NCBI GenBank assembly: GCA_027046105.1
Contig: JALTZQ010000218.1
Span: 1 to 14,222 of the forward strand
Direction: 5' to 3'
Length of the DNA: 14,222 bases
DNA from: Pyrodictiaceae archaeon
GTDB taxonomy: Archaea > Thermoproteota > Thermoprotei_A > Sulfolobales > Pyrodictiaceae
The notes below the pieces were generated by a model that made no database searches, was not told the origin of the DNA, and was given only the letters and a program-made list of their open reading frames with translations. The translations under genes were made by a program, and so were the position numbers. Of the stretch, positions 6,433-14,222 are shown piece by piece. Positions within the stretch are counted from its first letter, which is position 1. Each line of letters begins with the position of its first letter.

Positions 6433-6464
6433 ATAGCTATTGTACAGTAACAGTCATGAGAGAG

Positions 6465-6474
6465 TATATATAAA
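6465..6474 (-). promoter_or_regulatory. TATA box for int
   Basis: Minus-strand TTTATATATA lies about 31-40 bases before ATG 6434. The predicted start near 6444 gives a leader of about 10 bases. It sits in the 50-base spacer between tRNA-Ser and int. Confidence 0.55.
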
Positions 6475-6484
6475 TTTAATGGAG

Positions 6485-6574
6485 TGGCGCCGGGGGCGGG
6501 ATTTGAACCCGCGCGGCCTCGTCGGCCACCGGCTCTCCAGGCCGGCCCCTTGGGCCTGGCTCGGGCACCCCGGC
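6485..6574 (-). tRNA. tRNA-Ser(GGA)
   Basis: A full class II tRNA. The acceptor GCCGGGG (6574-6568) pairs with CCCCGGC (6495-6489), the discriminator is G, and CCA is encoded (6487-6485). The anticodon stem CCGGC/GCCGG flanks the loop CTGGAGA, giving anticodon GGA (6538-6536), which reads UCC/UCU Ser. A G+C-rich long variable arm (about 6513-6528) is as expected for Ser. The T arm is GCGGG-TTCAAAT-CCCGC. No intron is seen. A TATA-like CTATAAC lies about 35 bases upstream on the minus strand. It sits just downstream of rps10, the common crenarchaeal arrangement, and its 3' side borders the broken integrase. Confidence 0.95.
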
Positions 6575-6622
6575 GTCCAGGATAGGAAGGCTATGTGGTT
6601 TGGGGGTTATAGGGTGTATTTT

Positions 6623-6931
6623 TTATCGTAGCCTTATCTCTATGTAGACGTCTTCGGGTACACGTACCCTCATTATCTGTCTCATTACACGCTCGTCTGC
6701 ATCAACTATTATTAGTCTCTTGTGTATGCGTAGCTCCCATTTATCCCATTTCTTTGACCCTTCACCGTGGGGTAGTTTTAGTGTTGGTACTATGAGTCTC
6801 TTTGTGGGTAGTGGTATGGGTCCTTTCATTCTTATGCCTGCTTTCTCGGCTATACGCCGTATTTGGTCAACGACTATGTTTAGGCTCTCGACATTTGTGC
6901 TCCAGAGCCTAATCTCTGCGCGCTGAACCAT
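6623..6931 (-). CDS. rps10: Ribosomal protein uS10
   Basis: A 102-residue protein of typical archaeal uS10 length, starting [20 protein letters not shown] and containing the diagnostic [20 protein letters not shown] loop and [19 protein letters not shown]. It belongs to the head of the small ribosomal subunit and contacts 16S rRNA and uS3/uS14. It follows aEF1A on the same strand, separated by 227 bases that contain the aEF1A terminator and room for its own promoter. GGAGGG lies about 10 bases before the ATG. Confidence 0.97.
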   Translation of the reverse strand: MVQRAEIRLWSTNVESLNIVVDQIRRIAEKAGIRMKGPIPLPTKRLIVPTLKLPHGEGSKKWDKWELRIHKRLIIVDADERVMRQIMRVRVPEDVYIEIRLR

Positions 6932-6984
6932 CCTGATTCTTCCCTCCAGCTCTGTTGTCCTAGAGGCGTGGGTGATTGTTTTCG

Positions 6985-7050
6985 GGGCTAAAAACCTTCG
7001 TTGCCAGGAAAGATTTATGAGAAGGACGCGCTTTTCACGATTTTTAGCCC
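6985..7050. repeat. 10-bp perfect inverted repeat upstream of rps10
   Basis: GGGCTAAAAA (6985-6994) and TTTTTAGCCC (7041-7050) are exact reverse complements separated by 46 bases, in the 227-base gap between aEF1A and rps10. The arms contain TATA-like T runs on either strand. The repeat could be a protein-binding site, a leader hairpin or a pair of promoter elements. Nothing else in the gap is identifiable apart from the terminator. Confidence 0.45.
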
Positions 7051-7125
7051 AGAATATTCTATGGATAGGGCTCTAAGGTAGTGGGGAGAATCTGGGAATC
7101 AACTCGTTTTCTATACTTTGAAAAA

Positions 7126-7144
7126 CCCTGGAGTACCTCCAGGG
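7126..7144 (-). terminator. Hairpin plus T run ending the aEF1A transcript
   Basis: On the minus strand CCCTGGAG and CTCCAGGG pair perfectly over eight bases around a 3-base loop, 15 bases after the aEF1A stop, and TTTTT follows directly (7121-7125). This has the form of an intrinsic terminator. Confidence 0.6.
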
Positions 7145-7158
7145 CAGGGTTAGGGCTT

Positions 7159-8472
7159 TTACTTAGACCTTATCTCTACCTTGGCTGGTTTGAGGTCTAC
7201 TACTACACCTATACCGATGGTCTTACCCATGTCTCTCATTGCGAACCTGCCTAGCTGTGGGAACTCGCTATACTTTTCTATCACCATTGGCTTTATTGGC
7301 TTGAACTTTACGATTGCTGCTTCACCCTGCTTTATGAAGCTTGGGTTCTTTTCTACTATTTGGCCTGTTCTTGGGTCGAGCTTGGCTATTATTTCTGTTA
7401 TTCTGGCTGCCACGCTAGCTGTGTGGGCGTGTATTACTGGTGTGTATCCGATTGTTATTGCTGTTGGGTGCCATATTACGAAGATTCTTGCTGTGAATTC
7501 TTCGACTACTGTTGGTGGGTTGTCTGGGTGGCCTGCTACATCGCCTCTCTTGATGTCCTTCTTGGAGACTCCTCTTACGTTGAAGCCTATGTTGTCGCCT
7601 GGCTCGGCTTTCTCGATGGATTGGTGGTGCATTTCTATGCTACGTACTTCGCCTACAACACCTGGTGGCATGAATACGACCTTGTCACCTACCTTTAGTA
7701 CGCCGGTCTCTACACGGCCTACTGGTACTGTACCTACACCAGTGATACTGTATACGTTCTGTATTGGTATTCTTAGTGGCTTGTCTATTGGCTTCCTTGG
7801 TGGCTGTAGCTGGTCGAGAGCCTCAACTATTGTCGGGCCATTATACCATGGCATGTTGGGGCTACGCTCGATTAGGTTCTCGCCCGTCCACGCTGATACC
7901 GGGACAAACGGTATCTTCGATGGATCGTAGCCAAGGCCCTTCATGAACTTGCTTAGTATGGCCTTTATCTGTTCATACCTCTTCTGGTCATATGGTGGCT
8001 GTGTAGCATCCATCTTGTTGACTGCAACAATTATTTGATCGATACCCATGGTTTTTGCGAGGATTAGGTGCTCACGAGTCTGGCCCTCAACACTCATACC
8101 AGCCTCAAACTCGCCTGGCCTCGCGGAAACTACTAGTATTGCTGCATCAGCCTGGCTTGCACCCGTGATCATGTTTTTCACGAAGTCTCTATGGCCTGGT
8201 GCATCGATGATCGTGAAGTAGTACTTCTTTGTCTCGAACTTGACGAAGGTTAAGTCTATTGTTAAGCCTCGCTCCCTCTCCTCCTTAAGCCTGTCGAGAA
8301 CCCATGCATACTTGAATGACTCCTTACCCTTCTTCTTTGCCTCCTCTTCTAGAGTCTTCAACGTCTTCTCGTCAATGTATCCTAGACGATACAGGAGGTG
8401 GCCGACCAGCGTACTTTTACCGTGGTCAACGTGGCCTATCACTATGAGGTTCAAGTGAGTCTTCTCACTCAT
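7159..8472 (-). CDS. tef1: Translation elongation factor aEF1A (EF-1 alpha)
   Basis: A GTPase that carries aminoacyl-tRNA to the ribosomal A site; in archaea the same protein also serves aRF1 and aPelota. The 437-residue length is typical. GTP-binding blocks are clear: GHVDHGKST (13-21), the switch I region [10 protein letters not shown] with Thr71, DAPGH (90-94) and NKMD (152-155). Domains 2 and 3 follow with [13 protein letters not shown] and the C-terminal [17 protein letters not shown]. The start ATG 8472 has GGAGGGG nine bases upstream; an out-of-frame ATG at 8479 stops at once. It has its own TATA box and a 3' hairpin terminator, so it can be transcribed apart from rps7. Confidence 0.98.
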   Translation of the reverse strand: MSEKTHLNLIVIGHVDHGKSTLVGHLLYRLGYIDEKTLKTLEEEAKKKGKESFKYAWVLDRLKEERERGLTIDLTFVKFETKKYYFTIIDAPGHRDFVKNMITGASQADAAILVVSARPGEFEAGMSVEGQTREHLILAKTMGIDQIIVAVNKMDATQPPYDQKRYEQIKAILSKFMKGLGYDPSKIPFVPVSAWTGENLIERSPNMPWYNGPTIVEALDQLQPPRKPIDKPLRIPIQNVYSITGVGTVPVGRVETGVLKVGDKVVFMPPGVVGEVRSIEMHHQSIEKAEPGDNIGFNVRGVSKKDIKRGDVAGHPDNPPTVVEEFTARIFVIWHPTAITIGYTPVIHAHTASVAARITEIIAKLDPRTGQIVEKNPSFIKQGEAAIVKFKPIKPMVIEKYSEFPQLGRFAMRDMGKTIGIGVVVDLKPAKVEIRSK

Positions 8473-8520
8473 TCGTCATACCCCTCCAGTACTTGCCGGT
8501 GCCCAACCATATTGTAGAAG

Positions 8521-8530
8521 CCTTATATGT
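8521..8530 (-). promoter_or_regulatory. TATA box for aEF1A
   Basis: Minus-strand ACATATAAGG in the rps7-aEF1A gap, with a predicted start near 8500 and a leader of about 28 bases that includes the GGAGGGG site. Confidence 0.55.
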
Positions 8531-8544
8531 GTTTCTAAGAAGAC

Positions 8545-9147
8545 TTACCTGGAGCTGAGAGCTATCCTCTCAATCTCCTCTTTCTTCCTGACAGCGTAAC
8601 TACGTGGATCATTATTGGCTGCAGCTATTATCTCGTCAGCTAGACATTCCTCAATAGGCTTAGGGTTATTGAATGCACACTGTCGAGCACCATCGGTCAA
8701 GTGTTTAAGGGCTACATCAACCCTTCTCTGAGGCGAAACATCTACTGCCACGAAATACGTTATACCACCATACATTATCCTTGTGACATCTTCTCGTGGA
8801 GCACTATTCTCTATAGCCCTCACGAGTACTTGGATAGGGTTTTGGCCTGTCCGGAGATGTATGATCTCAAAGGCTTGCTTCACTATATTATAAGCTAGGT
8901 GTTTCTTACCCATGTTACGGCCAGGTCTCATTAACTTGTTGATTAGCCTTTCAACGATTGGTACCTCTGCTTTACCAAACCGTCTATGCTCATGTCTTCC
9001 ACCAGTATGTGGCAGCCAGACCGGCTTAAGACTTATGTAGCGTTTTAGACTCGGATCCCTTACCTCTACACCCTCAAAACTCCACTTGCCAAACAGCTTT
9101 ACCGCTGACGGGTCTACTCCATATTCTAGGCTCTGCTCCTGCACCAC
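8545..9147 (-). CDS. rps7: Ribosomal protein uS7
   Basis: The 200-residue product is archaeal uS7, which nucleates assembly of the 30S head and binds the 3' domain of 16S rRNA. Marker segments are [60 protein letters not shown], and the typical archaeal end [18 protein letters not shown]. Its start at ATG 9147 follows GGTG. It lies upstream of aEF1A and downstream of rps12, but a gene on the other strand separates it from rps12, so it needs a promoter in 9148-9296. Confidence 0.97.
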   Translation of the reverse strand: MVQEQSLEYGVDPSAVKLFGKWSFEGVEVRDPSLKRYISLKPVWLPHTGGRHEHRRFGKAEVPIVERLINKLMRPGRNMGKKHLAYNIVKQAFEIIHLRTGQNPIQVLVRAIENSAPREDVTRIMYGGITYFVAVDVSPQRRVDVALKHLTDGARQCAFNNPKPIEECLADEIIAAANNDPRSYAVRKKEEIERIALSSR

Positions 9148-9241
9148 CCGCTAATCCCCAGGAAGCTCTCCTCCTGCAACAACTAGTGGTAGATAAGTTC
9201 TCCACTCCCTAGACCTTGAAGGAGACTACTGCAAAGACACC

Positions 9242-9250
9242 GTATATAAG
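9242..9250. promoter_or_regulatory. TATA-like element between rps7 and the DUF151 gene
   Basis: GTATATAAG reads as a TATA box in the plus direction about 50 bases before GTG 9297, and the reverse (CTTATATAC) could also drive rps7 with a leader of about 70 bases. The 149-base divergent gap holds no other clear element. Confidence 0.4.
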
Positions 9251-9296
9251 GGGGTAGTGGTTGTCCTACACGTATTCGTGAATAAGCCTTAGGCCG

Positions 9297-9806
9297 GTGG
9301 AATACTTGCCCCCTCCTCGTGGAAGAGATATACTGTTAAAGGTTAGCCAGGTAGATGCACTGATTACGCCTAATCCACCCCACTTACCAATAATAATACT
9401 CACTCTCGAGGATGGGCGTAGTTTTACACTCTATGGCGTACCATACGAGGTCGTAATTGCTATAAACAAGTTACAAAACCCAGACGAATACATGAACTAC
9501 AATAACCGTGAAAGCTTATTTGAAATACTCTTACACTTCCGTGATGAGCTACTTAACATAGCCTCTCGCATGGTAAGAGTAATAGTTGACGAAATAGACT
9601 ACAATACTGGACTATATTCTGCAAAAGCAGAGTTTGATCTAGACGGGATACTTCTACGGAAACGAATGATACCTAGCCATGCAGTATATATGGCACTATT
9701 ATTCAATAGGCCAATATACGTTGCAAAAAGACTTGTTGATGAACAAGAGGAAATGGAGAGAAGGACTAGAGAGGGAGAGGAAGCAGATACCGGGGTAGAA
9801 CCCTAA
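9297..9806 (+). CDS. DUF151 / bifunctional-nuclease-domain protein
   Basis: The 169-residue product matches the BFN (DUF151) pattern: a beta-rich first half, LPIIILTLEDGRSFTLYGV followed by PYEVVIAINKLQ; a middle helix, NRESLFEILLHFRDEL; and the end block LYSAKAEFDLDG, then RMIPSHAVYMALLFNRPIYV, where the conserved family pattern is (R/K)-P-S-D-A-x-A-L-A...P-I-Y-V. Here the usual Asp is His (PSHAV), so an active-site or structural difference is possible. Family members occur in archaea, bacteria and plants, and some are reported to have nuclease activity; the archaeal role is unknown. The C-terminal 20 residues are highly acidic. The start GTG 9297 lacks a strong ribosome site. It lies antisense to its neighbours between rps12 and rps7. 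Confidence 0.75.
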   Translation: MEYLPPPRGRDILLKVSQVDALITPNPPHLPIIILTLEDGRSFTLYGVPYEVVIAINKLQNPDEYMNYNNRESLFEILLHFRDELLNIASRMVRVIVDEIDYNTGLYSAKAEFDLDGILLRKRMIPSHAVYMALLFNRPIYVAKRLVDEQEEMERRTREGEEADTGVEP

Positions 9807-9858
9807 CCGCTAAGCTCATTAGAGATAGAACACCAATGACATATTCTGGATAATGGGG

Positions 9859-10302
9859 TTACCTCTGGGGCTTCTGTTTCTTACCTTCAAGTATAGCTTT
9901 CAATGAAACCCCATTAACAGTGACGACCTTGTAGCGAACGCCAGGAATGTCACCCATCGACCTCCCTCTAGGCCCACCAATACCTTCTATGAGGACCTCA
10001 TCATGCTCGTCAACAACAAGTAACCCACCATCACCTGGCACGAACGCCGTAACGACACGTCCATTCTTTATTAGCTGGACACGTACACATTTACGTACAG
10101 CAGAGTTAGGCTGACGAGCCTCGACACCAACCTTCTCTAGTACGATCCCTCTAGCCATTGGCGCACCTTCTAGTGGATCATACTTCTTCTTCAGCCCTAG
10201 CATCCTTATCTTGAACTCACGCTCACTCCAACGGAACTTTAGCCTTTTTCTACGTAGCTTACGTGCAGCATATAGACCATTGGGCGACTTTTTCCCCGTC
10301 AT
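9859..10302 (-). CDS. rps12: Ribosomal protein uS12
   Basis: A 147-residue archaeal uS12, part of the decoding centre. The invariant loop [12 protein letters not shown] (PNSA at 65-68) and the second loop with [17 protein letters not shown] are present. The basic N-terminus ([20 protein letters not shown]) is typical. The start ATG 10302 follows GGAGGGGG. It lies 56 bases after nusA, in the usual rpoA2-eL30-nusA-uS12 order. Confidence 0.97.
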   Translation of the reverse strand: MTGKKSPNGLYAARKLRRKRLKFRWSEREFKIRMLGLKKKYDPLEGAPMARGIVLEKVGVEARQPNSAVRKCVRVQLIKNGRVVTAFVPGDGGLLVVDEHDEVLIEGIGGPRGRSMGDIPGVRYKVVTVNGVSLKAILEGKKQKPQR

Positions 10303-10358
10303 ACTTGTAGCCCCCTCCTCACAACGCCTCTAGCCACTACGGGTTATTTTTTCTTAGC

Positions 10359-10808
10359 CTATCTTATCTTGACATCATCTATGTCGTAGTAGCGTTTTAG
10401 GACTAGTCTTGCTATCATAACTTTTCTCCCACCCTTACCTATGGCTTTGCCCTTATCACTTGGATCCACTATAACGTACATTACCTTCCGGCCATTACGG
10501 TTAACAACTTTTACTCCAAGTACTTTTGCTGGTGCAAACAAGTTCTTGACGAAGTCCTCTAGTTTATCCGCGTGCTCTACTACCTCTATCTCCATGTTAA
10601 GAAGCTTCCTTAGCTTATTTATGTTGACACCTCTACGTCCAATAGCCTTGCCTGCATCGCCAGGTCTGACCACGAATACTACACGGTTATTCTCGCGGTC
10701 TATGATACAGTCCCTTGCAATAGCCCCAGTTAAGTCTTGGAGGAGCGACATGTAACGCATTTCCTCAACAGTCAACTTTATTTCGGGCAATCCACTCCCA
10801 TCCTCCAC
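10359..10808 (-). CDS. nusA: Archaeal NusA-like transcription factor (two KH domains)
   Basis: The archaeal NusA homologue consists of the two KH RNA-binding domains only, without the bacterial N-terminal and S1 domains. Both GxxG loops are visible: IGRRG (57-60) and IGKGG (124-127). The 149-residue length matches the family. It probably acts in transcription elongation or termination, or in RNA binding linked to ribosome production, given its fixed place between eL30 and uS12. The start is uncertain: GTG 10808 gives an unusual MEDGSG extension, while TTG 10790 (before PEIKLTVEEMRY) fits the usual family start. Confidence 0.93.
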   Translation of the reverse strand: MEDGSGLPEIKLTVEEMRYMSLLQDLTGAIARDCIIDRENNRVVFVVRPGDAGKAIGRRGVNINKLRKLLNMEIEVVEHADKLEDFVKNLFAPAKVLGVKVVNRNGRKVMYVIVDPSDKGKAIGKGGRKVMIARLVLKRYYDIDDVKIR

Positions 10809-10826
10809 CCATAACCATTTTCTCTA

Positions 10827-14222
<3,396 letters not shown>

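Larger units (their letters stand above)
5017..6434 (-). pseudogene. int: Crenarchaeal tyrosine recombinase (integrase), broken by three frameshifts
   Basis: Four consecutive minus-strand frames together encode one integrase of roughly 470 residues. Segment 6434-~6240 starts MVPGSNLGRE and carries a helix-turn-helix-like stretch (VEAAKALGIAKSSLHRYL). Segment ~6240-5541 continues SERERRVPDDVVKRALRYLD and ends in LLMYFGGVRLEHVVKVV, with the catalytic Arg. Segment ~5538-5297 reads WSPAEEVYIDMLEEW and carries RGSQKP, with the catalytic Lys. Segment 5295-5017 reads RKLNWRVLEVVIP, then FIQSRFGEIKEISKAVYSDL, with the second Arg and the nucleophile Tyr. Frame changes fall near 6240, in the G5 run at 5537-5541, and near 5297. 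Such enzymes insert plasmids or viruses into tRNA genes; this one sits directly beyond the 3' end of tRNA-Ser. Catalytic residues survive, so inactivation looks recent. A TATA box lies at 6465-6474. Confidence 0.85.

Noticed and set aside
6440..6631. Plus-strand 63-residue frame across tRNA-Ser
   Set aside because: It is a translation of the antisense strand of the tRNA gene.
7181..7930. Long plus-strand frame (249 residues) opposite aEF1A
   Set aside because: It is the antisense shadow of a highly expressed conserved gene with biased codons; its composition is Ser/Thr/Pro-rich without motifs.
10303..10358. Gap between nusA and rps12 checked for a promoter or small gene
   Set aside because: Only the rps12 ribosome binding site is recognisable; no TATA box or frame stands out.

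Overview
The window looks like chromosomal DNA of a hyperthermophilic crenarchaeon, most likely of the Desulfurococcales (Pyrodictiaceae-like is a guess from protein style, not a search). The reasons are split RNA polymerase A'/A'' genes, the archaeal order rpoA1-rpoA2-eL30-nusA-uS12-uS7-aEF1A-uS10-tRNA-Ser, archaeal TATA boxes about 25-30 nt before starts, GGTG/GGAGG ribosome binding sites, many GTG/TTG starts, and codon use rich in AGA/AGG and ATA.

Right half (about 6485-14222, minus strand): the conserved information-processing cluster. It reads, in transcription order, rpoA1 (5' end outside the window), rpoA2, rpl30e, nusA, rps12, rps7, aEF1A, rps10 and tRNA-Ser(GGA). rpoA1/rpoA2 and rpoA2/rpl30e overlap by 4 nt (ATGA and GTGA). 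A DUF151 (bifunctional nuclease-like) gene on the opposite strand interrupts the cluster between rps12 and rps7. aEF1A has its own TATA box and ends in a hairpin followed by five T's. No frameshift is seen in this half.

Junction (about 4881-6480): immediately beyond the 3' end of tRNA-Ser lies a broken tyrosine-recombinase (integrase) gene of crenarchaeal type, read in four segments separated by three frameshifts. All expected catalytic residues are still recognisable. Its first codons are built from a sequence resembling the T-arm end of a tRNA, as in SSV-type integrases whose attachment site lies inside int. A small 58-residue gene converges on its 3' end.

Left part (1-4880): accessory DNA, mostly of unknown function. 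It holds a membrane-protein fragment that seems frameshifted, a decayed minus-strand gene, two helical plus-strand genes (one with a clear +1 shift, one with a probable shift near its start), a membrane-anchored protein with four exact 15-residue 'WDP' repeats, a pilin-like secreted protein upstream of it, two unrecognised small genes, a G+C-rich structured segment that may be an RNA, and a calcineurin-type metallophosphoesterase.

The best reading is an old integrated element, or a succession of them, that entered next to tRNA-Ser and is decaying beside an intact ribosomal/transcription gene cluster. At least three frameshifts are certain in the integrase and one in the 894 gene, with several more likely. 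They are all on the accessory side, which argues for real decay rather than poor sequence quality. The most novel items are the WDP-repeat/pilin-like gene pair and the G+C-rich hairpin at 3917-3977.
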